Assembly: GCA_009780585.1 (NCBI GenBank)
Contig: WQZS01000013.1
Span: 1 to 64,000 of the forward strand
DNA: 64,000 bases
Direction of reading: 5' to 3'
Source of the DNA: Defluviitaleaceae bacterium
GTDB taxonomy: Bacteria; Bacillota; Clostridia; Lachnospirales; WQUN01
Part shown: in pieces, positions 37,471 to 46,942 of the stretch
Numbering within the stretch: position 1 is the stretch's first letter
How the letters are laid out: every line of letters starts with the position of its first letter
The notes under the pieces: model-generated
What the model saw: the letters and a program-made list of their open reading frames with translations, nothing else
Databases searched by the model: none
Told to the model about the DNA's origin: nothing
Program-made: the position numbers and the translations under genes

Positions 37471-38085
37471 CCCCTCCCAAACCCGCTCCGCCCCGTCCGC
37501 GTTGCTCCACAACCCCACATGCTTCAACAAAAATCCATACAGCTTACACAGCTTGGCGTATCCCGGCCAATCGTCCCCCCGTTCCCTTATGTCGAACAAA
37601 GTCTCCACGGTTACTACTTCCGCAACCAGTTTACGGTAGGCGGAATGTATTTTCTCCTCCCCGCTCTTGACCTTGCGCAGTACTTCGCCGTCGGCGAGTT
37701 CCTTCACTTTTATATAATGCCGAACGGTTTGTTCGCTTAACTGCGCGGCCCTTGCGATGTCCTTGCGAACGTATCGGCGGTTTTGCAAAGCCAGCTCAAT
37801 TCGCGCGGCATCGGAGAGGTTCCTCCGGCCCAACTGATGGTCAACGATCCACGCGATCGCTTCCGCTTCATCCGAAAAGCGCATCCCCTCCGTGCGAAAG
37901 GGTACGCCGTGCGCGCGGCAGATCGCGTAACGGTTATGGCCGTCTACGATAAACCCGCGCCAGGTCAATATCGCTTCACGGCAGCGACCCGTCCCCGCGA
38001 TGTCTTGCTCGAGCGCGGTATATTCCTCCCGCGACAACGGCGGTATGATCCGACTGAACTCGGGGTGGATCTTCAAATCACGCAT
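37417..38085 (-). CDS. ParB-like protein, second of a tandem pair
   Basis: This 222-residue protein has a ParB/sulfiredoxin-like N-terminal domain: LSREEYTALEQDI, the motif FIVDGHNRYAICRAHGVPF (about 44-62), and a region HQLGRRNLSDAARIELAL (about 88-105). A helix-turn-helix follows (KDIARAAQLSEQTVRHYIKVKEL). The classic ParB G-E-R-R box is replaced by DGHNR, as in ParB-like proteins outside the chromosome-partition system. No parA is nearby. Its start lies 8 bases inside the end of the first paralogue. It probably binds DNA; CTP binding is uncertain. Confidence 0.8.
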   Translation of the reverse strand: MRDLKIHPEFSRIIPPLSREEYTALEQDIAGTGRCREAILTWRGFIVDGHNRYAICRAHGVPFRTEGMRFSDEAEAIAWIVDHQLGRRNLSDAARIELALQNRRYVRKDIARAAQLSEQTVRHYIKVKELADGEVLRKVKSGEEKIHSAYRKLVAEVVTVETLFDIRERGDDWPGYAKLCKLYGFLLKHVGLWSNADGAERVWEGLNKLRKRQHNQQHARQP

Positions 38086-38821
38086 GGCAAGCTCCCTTCT
38101 TGGTTGTCAAAGCGTCTAATAACGCGGCTAGATGCGCCAACATCGGCGCGGCGGTATCGGAGTCCTTGATGCCTTCATAGGAACCTTCCGCTTTCGTTAA
38201 CTCCTTTGCAATTTCATTTGGGATTAAACGGAAAGCCGTGCCGATCTTTATTTTACCGCTCTTGACGGCGGCGATTAATTCGGGTGATCCTTGCCGAAGG
38301 ATTTGCTGGTATTGGGATAACTTTCCTTCACTAAGCCCTGCTTCGGAAGCAAGCGTTTCACGGACGTTTACGGCTGGTAATTTATGGTTTGATGATAATG
38401 TCAAACCTTTTTCCGTCCCCAAATCACAGCATTTTTCTTCCTTCGAGGGCCTTCCTCCGTGCGTCAAATTCTCCCGCGCCCTCGCCCGCAACATGTCCGC
38501 TTTCTTCATCGCCAGCTCGATCCGCGCCGCGTCGGACAAGTTCCTCCGTGCCAATTGATTGTTGATGATCCACAGCGCGGCTTCCTCGCGGCCGGCGAAA
38601 GCCATTTTCGCCGCTTCAAACCGAATCCCGTGCTTTACGCAAATCCCCAAACGGTTATGCCCGTCGATGAGCAAATGCTGCCCGTCGGGGCTTGTCCATA
38701 CGATCAGGGCCTCACGGCATTTGCCCGCGTCCAGGATGTTCCTTTCCAATTGAATGTACTCCTCCGCTGACAAAGGCGGTACCAGTCCCGAAAATTCGGG
38801 GTCGATCACAGGCATCATCAT
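38078..38821 (-). CDS. ParB-like protein, first of a tandem pair
   Basis: The 247-residue paralogue of the downstream gene shares LSAEEYIQLERNIL, LLIDGHNRLGICVKHGIRF and NNQLARRNLSDAARIELAMKKADML. A charged insert (about 120-160, THGGRPSKEEKCCD) precedes a helix-turn-helix (ETLASEAGLSEGKLSQYQQIL) and a KSGKIKIGTAFRL segment like the ParB family's linker. The start at 38821 was chosen because GGGGG lies 7 bases upstream. The pair forms a two-gene operon behind a good promoter; partner ATPase and target sites are not visible. Confidence 0.8.
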   Translation of the reverse strand: MMMPVIDPEFSGLVPPLSAEEYIQLERNILDAGKCREALIVWTSPDGQHLLIDGHNRLGICVKHGIRFEAAKMAFAGREEAALWIINNQLARRNLSDAARIELAMKKADMLRARARENLTHGGRPSKEEKCCDLGTEKGLTLSSNHKLPAVNVRETLASEAGLSEGKLSQYQQILRQGSPELIAAVKSGKIKIGTAFRLIPNEIAKELTKAEGSYEGIKDSDTAAPMLAHLAALLDALTTKKGACHA

Positions 38822-38848
38822 ATATGTTCCCCCTTCAAAATTTCGTGT

Positions 38849-38877
38849 AGTATAGAACATATATACGTACATTTCAA
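38849..38877 (-). promoter_or_regulatory. promoter of the ParB-like pair
   Basis: On the minus strand: TTGAAA (38877-38872), 17-base spacer, TATACT (38854-38849). Confidence 0.75.
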
Positions 38878-38917
38878 CAAAAACCCGAAATCGGTACGCT
38901 TTGTGCGGTAATTGCCG

Positions 38918-38945
38918 TTGCTTAGCATGAAAAAACGAATAAAAT
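38918..38945 (+). promoter_or_regulatory. promoter of the adhesin gene
   Basis: TTGCTT (38918-38923), 16-base spacer, TAAAAT (38940-38945), 35 bases before the ATG at 38981. Confidence 0.55.
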
Positions 38946-38980
38946 AATAATGATGTCTATTGATTTTTGGGGGAATTATA

Positions 38981-41900
38981 ATGAAAAAGAAAGCAAAACG
39001 TATTATTGCATTTTGGCTTGCGGTAGCGTTGCTTGCACAACAATTTATGTTTCCTGCTTCGGGAATAATTTTTGCCGGGCAGGATAATTTTTTACCCACG
39101 TTAACCCCAACGATTTATTATGAAGGTATACCCATATACGATGGCATCCAACTACCGCCCGACGCGGAGCTTATCGCCCGATTCACTTTTACCGCGTCGC
39201 CCGGTACTCCAATAAACAAGAACATTTCCATACCCGCACCCCTGATCCCTCAAGCGGATTCCGTCCCCGTGTGGTTAATCGACCCCTTGGGCGAATACAT
39301 GCAAATTACCACACTCACCCTATCTGATGAAGGCATGACTACCCTTGCCATAACCCTGCCGGAAACGCAAACAGATATCCCGTTTATCCCTTTCCCGCCG
39401 ATTGGTGAACCGGATGAAGGTGAACCGGAAAATAGTAACGAATTTGAAGATGATGAAGAACCGGATGATATCGATGAATCGAAAAACGATAAAGAACCGG
39501 AAGACGATGGAACAATAAACGGAACGCCGGAAAACGAATATGACCCCAATGGAAACGAAAATCCTACGGACGATGATTCCGCAAACGATAACTTCAATAA
39601 TAATGGCCCAATAAATGACAACCCCATAAATAGCGACCCCGTAGATGATGAAACCGGTTTATATATCGGTGCCGTATACGGCATGATTGAATTAATGGAT
39701 GACGATACGGGTGATTACACCGTGCTGTTTGAAATCCCGGTAGGTTTTTGCGGGGATTATTTGTATTGGCTTTTTGATGACGGGCAAGATACGGTTATGT
39801 TAAACAGCGGGAGTACCGGCATAACCGTCAAAATAGTTGACATAGCCGCTCCGGCGGGTTTTGCGGTACCAATGGCTGCTTCCGGTGCCGATTTCGAATC
39901 AACTATCACGAGCATAACCCTAACCCAAGGACCTGCGGGTACCACACCCGTTACCCCCGGTCAGACAATCCCATCCACGCAAGTATTTTCATTAAAATAT
40001 GAATTTGTCGGTGATATCGATGACCTTGACTTTGAAGGCCAATCCTTTAATATCCCCATCCCGGATGGCTTGTCATTCCCCTTGGAAGCCGCCCTTCAAG
40101 CCAATAACGGAATGGCACCCGACGGGCGCATACTTGTGGTTGCCGGTACGGTTTATGAATTTGCCAGACTCCGTTTCGAAAACAACCAATTGGAAATCTA
40201 TTTCGATGATGAACTAAGTTGGTGGACCAGAATAACCAGCTTAGACCTTGAATTTAAAAGCGGGGATTTTACCCTCCACGGTTACAGGTTGTTTGATATA
40301 AACAGCGGACCGCCGCAAAATACGCATGTTAACCACACGATTTCCCACCTCCGGCTTAGCCCGAGTTCCATCACCTTCCAAACAAACAACCCGGCTAACC
40401 GCGCGTGGCAGCGCCCGACCTTCGACCATACACGCCCCAATTCCAACTACAACCCCACCGCCGACTATATATGGACATGGCACGCCACTTATACCCCTGT
40501 CGGTGACTTCGCCGAATTGGGTAATCCCGCAAGCGGTCCGGTCCTTACGGCGGCGGGTGAAGTGCGTACCATTGCCATCAATGTACAGGAAGGCACGAAG
40601 ATTGTGCCCGACAGTGTGCGTATTTATAGGAATATGCCGGATTTTAACGTGAACATAACAACGGAGGTCGGAAGCCGATTAACCGTTACCGATACAGGCA
40701 TCACCCTTACCATAAATGCCGACGCGCACAATATCCCCATGCGTATCATGTACGATACCGAATTGCTCCCGGGGTGGTTCCCGTTCCCCGATAACAATAA
40801 TGCGGTTACGGGCATAACCAATACGGGTTCGGTATCCTTCAACGCAGAATCACTCGTACCCAACCGCGCCACCCCGCAAACCGCCAACGCGCAGGATACC
40901 GCAAGCCTTGCCGCGGGGAGCTTCCAATGGGTGCAAAAAGGTATCGTAAGCGGTAACCCCGTAACGCCGTCGATTCGTGAAATTGTGTGGGAGCTGAACG
41001 TCAACACCTACGGGCAAAGGATGCAGAACTTGACCGTGTTCGACAGGATTAGCCATCCGACCACGCCGAGCGTCCTCACGTTAAACCCGTCAAGCATACG
41101 AATCAGCGTTGACGGCGGCAATACCTGGGTAAACCCCAACGATAACACAAACGATTATATATTGAGCGTTTTAAACCAACAGCCCACGGGTGCCACGTTT
41201 TCGATTTTATTGTACGGGACATCGGGCACATTGCACAGGGAATATAAAATACAATACACCACGGACATCGCCGTAACCGTGTTCGAGGGCGGCGGGATGC
41301 CGACGGCGCAGCAAATCGAAAACCACGCATGGCTGTCATTCGGCTGGCACAATGGTACGGGGTACGGACCCGGTACGCTGTTCACGCCGCCCGCCGGATG
41401 GATAACCCGCCCGCAGCCTTCCGGTATGTTCATCGAAAAGAGCGCGTCTTATAATGATGCCACCCGTGTAATTACATGGACGGTACAGGTAAACCGTTCG
41501 AACCTGGACGTTACGGGAACGGGCACCGTTGAATTGGAAATCGGCCCCGACCAAATGTTCATCGGCGGTAGTTTGAACAGAAGCGGTCCGAACGGAAACA
41601 TAACTTCATCCCACCCCAACCATTTACTTTCACCCGATAATGGTAATAACCGGAAGATTACGGTAACGTTGGATAACTTTAACAACCGGGCAATCGTATT
41701 CACGTACCAAACCCTGGTGACCAACCCCAACCACTTCGCCAACAACGCGGGTAACCAAACATACAGGAATTACGCACGTTTTTGGGGTACGGTTAATACG
41801 GTCGGCAGCGGCTCCCAAACGCTTACGGGTGTCGAAGCGTCCGCACCCGCTACCGTTGCCTCCACCGTATTAAGCTCCGGTACGCAGTTTAACCCCCATT

Positions 41901-44900
41901 TTTATTATGAAAACGGTCAACCCCACCTTATATGGCGTGTCCGCGTAAACCAGCGTGCCCAAGCGGCAACCTACACCTCCACGGATGCCGAACTGGTAAT
42001 AGTGCTATATTACGGCTTATCGTATGTCCCCGATTCGGCAAGGATTGTTGGGGGTGCCGACCCCCTAGACGCAGAAGAAACGCTTAACACAAGGAACACA
42101 CTGCGGATTGATTTGCCTGACAACACCGGGGGCAGCGGCGAGGTAATTATCGAATACCGCACAAGCATCGACGTCAACCACCCCTACCTGACCGGGTTTA
42201 GGAACAACACAAACGAAAGTACAGACCAAACCTTTACAAACAACACGACGTTGCACCACACCGTAACGGCAAGGGCGCCAAACGCCGAACGCTATTATTT
42301 AACCGGCGGTTCCGCCGAAATATCGACGCCGTACGTGCCCACAACGCAATCCTTCCGCAGTACGCTGATGCATAAATCGGGCGTACACAACGCTCCGGAA
42401 GACAGCATCACCTACACCGTGTTTATCAACCCCAACCGCATTACGCTGGGAACGGGGAATTTATTGATTTCCGACATCATGCCGGATGCTTTAACGCTGG
42501 ACATGATGAGCGTAAGATTATATAACGCGACCGTTAACCCCGATGGGACATGGAACGGTACAAGGGTATTTACGGGCATCGATGCCAACCATGACAATGT
42601 GATTTTTGACAATCAAGGCAGAGGGTTCAGCATACGGCTTCCCCATGACAATACCCCGTACGTACTCGTATACACCGCTTTCTTTGAACGGACGGCAAGC
42701 CCCACAATTACGAACAATATCCGTTTCGGCGGCCTTCAATTGGGCGTAGCCGGTACGCCGACGGCGGGTGGCGGCAATGTGGGCGGTACCGTATCGGGGT
42801 TACCCGTTTTGGTGGGCAATGCCCATGGGCAAGGGAACGCATCCTCCAACCAAGTCCGCTTGAATGTTACGTTACACGATGAATTGCGCCGGAATATCCC
42901 GCTAAACAACGTAACCTTTGACTTGTACGCCGTGGTACGCGGTACGCGGATTCCGCTTCATACGGGGGTAACCGCAAACATCACGCAAAACGGTGCGCGG
43001 GAGGGGTTCGTTAGCTTTTTCCCCGTTCCGGCGCGTACCGATTTGGTGTTGGTGCAGCGCAATGAGTTTAACGGTTATACGTCAAATACGATTGCCTTCA
43101 ACGATGCTCCGATAGCACCCACAATCGCTCGCAGCGGTGATGTAAGGGGGCATACGGGCGGTGTTACCCAACCGTCGATTTATCAAACGCAAGGGGAAGT
43201 GTCCTTCCACTTGCTAAGAAGGGATAATTGTCCTAATAATTTTGTATATGATTTACCGCTTACTAACCACCCTGTCACCGCAAACGTCCAAATCGAAAAA
43301 TATAGCACCGTTGTAGGTACCGTAACGGAATACAACAACGACACCCTATACATCCTGATGAGGGATGAAGCGGTCAACTACGAGCGCTTTGCGCCCATCG
43401 ACCCCGCTACAGGCATCGCAACGCTTGAAGACGTTCCGCATGGGACGTATACATTGTCAATGCGCAGGCGTACGGCCCCCGACACACCTCCCAATCCTCC
43501 CGTAACTGCGATAAGCAATCTCATATTCCATTATCAGCCAAGACTTAACACAACCGTTTTACGAATTACGGAAAACGGTTCAATCCTTGTTGGTGCGGCA
43601 CCCGGCGCAATACCGGCGTTATCGCCTCATCAAGTGGTAAGCGACGGAATTACCGGTGCGTCGGGCCGTTTGCGCATTACGGAAACGAATGTGGATACAA
43701 AGGAAACATTGGATAACCCCATTTTTGAATTAAACACACCCTTGGGAATCATACCCCACATAACCCCGAACGGAACGGAAAATATTCAGTTCCCTGCCTT
43801 GGACGGCATGGCGTTCATTTCAATCGAATCAACGCTGCAGCGCGCGGGCTTCTACAGGCCCCTTGCCCATCCGAGCGGGACCATAGAGTTACTCGGAGAT
43901 TACCACGACATTGATTGGTATTCATACCCCCACGCCGCGTCCTTCACCGTCAACCTCGAACATGCTACCAACGGGCCGTTGACAGGTACACAGGTACGTT
44001 TATACAGAACTTCCGATATAACCAATAATTCCGACTTCATAACGTTAACCGTTCCGGCAGGGGGAAACAGCGTAACCTTCGAAAAATTGGAATTGGATTA
44101 TGATGCCAACGAAACACACGAATGGAATGAAGAACCGCCGTTAAAGGACACGACTTTTTATATAATGGTCATTCCTCCGGGAGGGCAGCGTTTGCAAAGC
44201 GGTATCACGATGCCGATTGCCGCACCTTTCGAATTCGGCAACAGAGATATCGATAACAATGCTGATAGAAAGGATTTCCGCCATTCACATGAAGAAATAA
44301 CATTTGGTGAAATAATCCTTGAAAATATACCCCCACCCCCCGCCAACGATAATAACAGCGGGAACAACAACCAAGGTAGCAACAACCAAGGCAACAACAA
44401 CCAAACCGGCGGCGGCGGGTGGTGGTTCTCCCCCCCAATCGGCTCCCTCACCAACCCGCCCGTACCCCCTGCACCCCCTACACCCCCAACCACCCCCACC
44501 GTGCAGGAAATCTTCGAAGGTACCTTCGACGATGTATTAGAAGCCCTGCCCGACGATGTACTGGAAATGTTATTCGGCCTATTGACGGACAGCGATATGC
44601 TGGAAATGATTATCGAGCTGGACTACGACCTGCTGGACGAAATATTGACCGAAATTATTACCGAAATGATTGCGGACCTTGTATACGACGTACCGCCGGG
44701 GTTGGAAAACCTCAGCCTGGACGCGCTCCTTACCCTGCTGGAGGAAATATGGAACGAACCCGCGTACCTGCCCGCCATTGAAGTGCCTTACGCGGACGAA
44801 ACCGCCATCAACCCGTCCCCGCATAACCAAGCGACTATTGACTACGTAGAAGCCCTGCGTGCCTCCAACCCCGACCTTGCTCCGGGCGAACTGCCCGAAG

Positions 44901-45190
44901 GTTTTACGGCGGTGCGCCTGCAAGACGGTTCGGAGGGTGATTATATTATCTACATCATCTACGACGAAAACGGCGAACCCGTCGGTTATATCATCGTGCC
45001 GTACGGCCAAGTATTCGGGATGCTCCAGTTCTTCGACCATTTTGTCCCATTCGAGAAGACCAACCCCCAAACCGACGCGCAGAACATCGGCGTTAAGCCC
45101 CTCATATGGCATATGGCGCTGCTCTCCTTCGCCATCACGGCATCCGCTGCCGTTATCAAACGCAAGCGGCGCAGGAAACCCGCTGCGTAA
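38981..45190 (+). CDS. giant cell-wall-anchored surface adhesin
   Basis: This 2069-residue surface protein has a signal peptide (about 1-30), an acidic Asn/Glu/Asp-rich stretch (about 145-230), and a series of beta-sandwich repeats that open with a related strand: DYIWTWHATY near 493, REIVWELNVN near 665, RVITWTVQVN near 827, HLIWRVRVN near 981 and SITYTVFIN near 1141, a spacing of about 155-170 residues as in MSCRAMM/DUF11-type adhesins. Later domains resemble CNA-B/SpaA-like folds. A Gly/Asn and Pro linker (about 1787-1830) and an acidic Leu-rich helical block precede the anchor: NPQTD near 2028, a hydrophobic segment and KRKRRRK. NPQTD resembles sortase B-type sorting signals. The ligand is unknown. 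Confidence 0.82.
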   Translation: MKKKAKRIIAFWLAVALLAQQFMFPASGIIFAGQDNFLPTLTPTIYYEGIPIYDGIQLPPDAELIARFTFTASPGTPINKNISIPAPLIPQADSVPVWLIDPLGEYMQITTLTLSDEGMTTLAITLPETQTDIPFIPFPPIGEPDEGEPENSNEFEDDEEPDDIDESKNDKEPEDDGTINGTPENEYDPNGNENPTDDDSANDNFNNNGPINDNPINSDPVDDETGLYIGAVYGMIELMDDDTGDYTVLFEIPVGFCGDYLYWLFDDGQDTVMLNSGSTGITVKIVDIAAPAGFAVPMAASGADFESTITSITLTQGPAGTTPVTPGQTIPSTQVFSLKYEFVGDIDDLDFEGQSFNIPIPDGLSFPLEAALQANNGMAPDGRILVVAGTVYEFARLRFENNQLEIYFDDELSWWTRITSLDLEFKSGDFTLHGYRLFDINSGPPQNTHVNHTISHLRLSPSSITFQTNNPANRAWQRPTFDHTRPNSNYNPTADYIWTWHATYTPVGDFAELGNPASGPVLTAAGEVRTIAINVQEGTKIVPDSVRIYRNMPDFNVNITTEVGSRLTVTDTGITLTINADAHNIPMRIMYDTELLPGWFPFPDNNNAVTGITNTGSVSFNAESLVPNRATPQTANAQDTASLAAGSFQWVQKGIVSGNPVTPSIREIVWELNVNTYGQRMQNLTVFDRISHPTTPSVLTLNPSSIRISVDGGNTWVNPNDNTNDYILSVLNQQPTGATFSILLYGTSGTLHREYKIQYTTDIAVTVFEGGGMPTAQQIENHAWLSFGWHNGTGYGPGTLFTPPAGWITRPQPSGMFIEKSASYNDATRVITWTVQVNRSNLDVTGTGTVELEIGPDQMFIGGSLNRSGPNGNITSSHPNHLLSPDNGNNRKITVTLDNFNNRAIVFTYQTLVTNPNHFANNAGNQTYRNYARFWGTVNTVGSGSQTLTGVEASAPATVASTVLSSGTQFNPHFYYENGQPHLIWRVRVNQRAQAATYTSTDAELVIVLYYGLSYVPDSARIVGGADPLDAEETLNTRNTLRIDLPDNTGGSGEVIIEYRTSIDVNHPYLTGFRNNTNESTDQTFTNNTTLHHTVTARAPNAERYYLTGGSAEISTPYVPTTQSFRSTLMHKSGVHNAPEDSITYTVFINPNRITLGTGNLLISDIMPDALTLDMMSVRLYNATVNPDGTWNGTRVFTGIDANHDNVIFDNQGRGFSIRLPHDNTPYVLVYTAFFERTASPTITNNIRFGGLQLGVAGTPTAGGGNVGGTVSGLPVLVGNAHGQGNASSNQVRLNVTLHDELRRNIPLNNVTFDLYAVVRGTRIPLHTGVTANITQNGAREGFVSFFPVPARTDLVLVQRNEFNGYTSNTIAFNDAPIAPTIARSGDVRGHTGGVTQPSIYQTQGEVSFHLLRRDNCPNNFVYDLPLTNHPVTANVQIEKYSTVVGTVTEYNNDTLYILMRDEAVNYERFAPIDPATGIATLEDVPHGTYTLSMRRRTAPDTPPNPPVTAISNLIFHYQPRLNTTVLRITENGSILVGAAPGAIPALSPHQVVSDGITGASGRLRITETNVDTKETLDNPIFELNTPLGIIPHITPNGTENIQFPALDGMAFISIESTLQRAGFYRPLAHPSGTIELLGDYHDIDWYSYPHAASFTVNLEHATNGPLTGTQVRLYRTSDITNNSDFITLTVPAGGNSVTFEKLELDYDANETHEWNEEPPLKDTTFYIMVIPPGGQRLQSGITMPIAAPFEFGNRDIDNNADRKDFRHSHEEITFGEIILENIPPPPANDNNSGNNNQGSNNQGNNNQTGGGGWWFSPPIGSLTNPPVPPAPPTPPTTPTVQEIFEGTFDDVLEALPDDVLEMLFGLLTDSDMLEMIIELDYDLLDEILTEIITEMIADLVYDVPPGLENLSLDALLTLLEEIWNEPAYLPAIEVPYADETAINPSPHNQATIDYVEALRASNPDLAPGELPEGFTAVRLQDGSEGDYIIYIIYDENGEPVGYIIVPYGQVFGMLQFFDHFVPFEKTNPQTDAQNIGVKPLIWHMALLSFAITASAAVIKRKRRRKPAA

Positions 45191-45213
45191 GAAAGTAAAA
45201 AATTCAACTTTTT

Positions 45214-45248
45214 AAACCGGTGCAAACAAATGGCATCGGTTTTTATTT
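45214..45248 (+). terminator. terminator after the adhesin gene
   Basis: AAACCGGTGC pairs with GCATCGGTTT and is followed by TTTATTT. Confidence 0.85.
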
Positions 45249-45253
45249 AAGCA

Positions 45254-45282
45254 TTGCACATCATGTATATAAGGTGTATATT
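45254..45282 (+). promoter_or_regulatory. promoter of the RelB/PIN module
   Basis: TTGCAC (45254-45259), 17-base spacer, TATATT (45277-45282), 72 bases before the antitoxin ATG. Confidence 0.75.
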
Positions 45283-45354
45283 TCAAATGTAAAACCGCAA
45301 AGATGTCAACCGTTAATCGGGGATTAATATTATGATGCGAAAGGAGAATGAAAG

Positions 45355-45678
45355 ATGTCAACTATTAATTATACCGTTAGACTTGATGAATCGGATAAAA
45401 AAGCCGCCGAGCATGTTTTTAATGAATTGGGTTTAACGCTGGCGGCAGGGTTTAATATTTATATTAAAGCCGTGGGAAGACAACGTAAAATACCGTTTGA
45501 CCTATCATTAAACCCACCGCAAAACGAAAGGTTAACTGCTGCGCAACGAAAAGTAGCAAACGAATTTTTGGAAAATATAAGGCTTTTAAGGGAAATGGGC
45601 TTTTCGGAAGAAGATGAAAATAAAATTGAAGAATTACAAAAACGAATTTTTGCGCCTATGTTTGAGGAACGGTTATGA
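45355..45678 (+). CDS. RelB/DinJ-type antitoxin
   Basis: The 107-residue protein starts with the ribbon-helix-helix typical of RelB/DinJ antitoxins: NYTVRLDESDKKAAEHVFNELGLTLAAGFNIYIKAV (about 5-40, read in parts), then KIPFDLSLNPP, the usual family joint. The C-terminal helical half (EFLENIRLLREMGFSEEDENKIEEL) would embrace the toxin. It should bind the toxin and repress the shared promoter. AAAGGAG precedes the ATG, and its end overlaps the toxin start by four bases. Both genes are markedly AT-rich against their surroundings, which suggests horizontal acquisition. Confidence 0.85.
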   Translation: MSTINYTVRLDESDKKAAEHVFNELGLTLAAGFNIYIKAVGRQRKIPFDLSLNPPQNERLTAAQRKVANEFLENIRLLREMGFSEEDENKIEELQKRIFAPMFEERL

Positions 45679-46097
45679 TTTTAACTTATACGCTTGATAC
45701 AAATACAATTTCATATCTTCTCAGAGGCGAAGGAAATGTAGAAAAGCATTATATTAACGAAATAATTGAGTATGGTAATAATTATACCATACCCGGTATC
45801 GTTTATTATGAAATTGAACGTTGGTTACGATATAAACCGACAAAAATGACTCGTTCATTCGCACAATTTTTTATAAACCTATACAACAATGTACGCGATA
45901 AAAGTGAAATAACACACGGTATTTGGGAAAAAGCGATTGAAATATACATTGAGTTAAAGCAAAAGGGCCAATTAATCGGTGATGCTGATATATTAATCGC
46001 TGCATATTGCGTTGTTAACGGTTATACATTAGTTACAAACAATACAAACGATTTCATCCGAATCAACGGTATAAAACTCACCAATTGGCTAACATAA
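45675..46097 (+). CDS. PIN-domain (VapC-like) toxin
   Basis: This 140-residue PIN-domain protein is a probable RNA-cleaving toxin. The first acidic residue is in YTLDTNTISYLLRG (Asp near residue 8), the middle acid in VYYEIERW (Glu near 41), and the last pair in GQLIGDADILIAAYCVVNGYTLVTNNTNDF (Asp near 102 and the final N-x-x-D-F). VapC enzymes cut tRNA or rRNA. It is encoded immediately after a RelB-type antitoxin instead of the more usual VapB partner, a mixed pairing seen in several phyla. Confidence 0.87.
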   Translation: MILTYTLDTNTISYLLRGEGNVEKHYINEIIEYGNNYTIPGIVYYEIERWLRYKPTKMTRSFAQFFINLYNNVRDKSEITHGIWEKAIEIYIELKQKGQLIGDADILIAAYCVVNGYTLVTNNTNDFIRINGIKLTNWLT

Positions 46098-46106
46098 TAA
46101 ATAGTA

Positions 46107-46115
46107 TGCTATAAT
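46107..46115 (+). promoter_or_regulatory. extended -10 promoter of the darA operon
   Basis: TGCTATAAT at 46107-46115 lies 42 bases before the darA ATG. Confidence 0.55.
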
Positions 46116-46156
46116 GCCCTATCTTCCCCATCCCGTTACCCACAAGGAGGTATTCC

Positions 46157-46495
46157 ATGAAACTAGACAAGCTGGTAATGGCCATCATCCAAGACGAGGA
46201 CGCCTTTCACCTGATGGATTTGCTTAACGCCAAGGGCTTCAGTGTCACCAAGCTCGCGTCCACGGGCGGCTTTCTCCGTGCCGGCAATACCACGTTTATA
46301 TGCGGCGTGTCCGAGGAAAGGCTGCCCGAATTCATCGATATTATTGAGAAGAAGTGCAAGAGCCGCAGGCAAATCACGTCCGTCAACGCCATGAACGTCA
46401 ACGCCAACGAGAGCTTCGCCCCGTACCCCGTGGAAGTGACCGTCGGCGGCGCCAACATCTTCATACTCAATATCGAGGAATTCAGGAAGGTCTAA
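46157..46495 (+). CDS. darA: cyclic di-AMP receptor DarA (PstA, DUF970)
   Basis: DarA is a PII-like trimeric protein that binds cyclic di-AMP in Firmicutes. The 112-residue protein carries the family motif LASTGGFLRAGNTTFICG (about 34-51) and the start MKLDKLVMAIIQDEDA, and ends FILNIEEFRKV. AAGGAGG lies before the ATG. It leads the darA-yaaR-holB-ricT run, which in many Firmicutes follows tmk; tmk is not seen here. What DarA does after binding the nucleotide is not established. Confidence 0.93.
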   Translation: MKLDKLVMAIIQDEDAFHLMDLLNAKGFSVTKLASTGGFLRAGNTTFICGVSEERLPEFIDIIEKKCKSRRQITSVNAMNVNANESFAPYPVEVTVGGANIFILNIEEFRKV

Positions 46496-46501
46496 CCCCC
46501 T

Positions 46502-46942
46502 ATGGAAATGAAAATCTCCGAAGTCCTCGCCGCGCGCTTCGCCGAAACGCAGGCCGTGAAGGAGAAGGCCCCGCAGGTGGACTTTAGCTTCACGCTCAAA
46601 CGCCTTTCGGACGAAGGCTTGGCCGAACGCTTACAAGCCCTGATATCGGAAATCACCACGCAGGGCAAGCGGATCGCGGAGCATGTGGATTTTTCGGACC
46701 TCAAGCGGTACCGCAGCTTGATCGCCGATTTTATCAGCGAGGTCACGGCTCATTCGCACGAGTTCAGCCGCGAAAATTATTTGAATCGCCGTGGCCAGCA
46801 CAGGGTCTTCGCCATCGTCCGCTTGGTGAACAAGGACTTGGACGACCTGGCGCAGGAGCTGTTAAAAAAGGAAAAAAACCACCTGGCCATCCTGGATAAA
46901 ATCGACGAAATACACGGCCTGCTGCTCGATATGATCGTATGA
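46502..46942 (+). CDS. yaaR: YaaR family protein (DUF327)
   Basis: This 146-residue, mainly helical protein belongs to the YaaR/DUF327 family, found only in Firmicutes between darA and holB. Typical segments are FSFTLKRLSDEGLAERLQAL (about 25-44), KRIAEHVDFSDLKRYRSLIADFI (about 57-79) and the C-terminal HRVFAIVRLVNKDLDDLAQELL (in parts). Function unknown. Its TGA overlaps the ATG of holB (ATGA), showing tight co-translation with the replication clamp-loader gene. Confidence 0.88.
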   Translation: MEMKISEVLAARFAETQAVKEKAPQVDFSFTLKRLSDEGLAERLQALISEITTQGKRIAEHVDFSDLKRYRSLIADFISEVTAHSHEFSRENYLNRRGQHRVFAIVRLVNKDLDDLAQELLKKEKNHLAILDKIDEIHGLLLDMIV

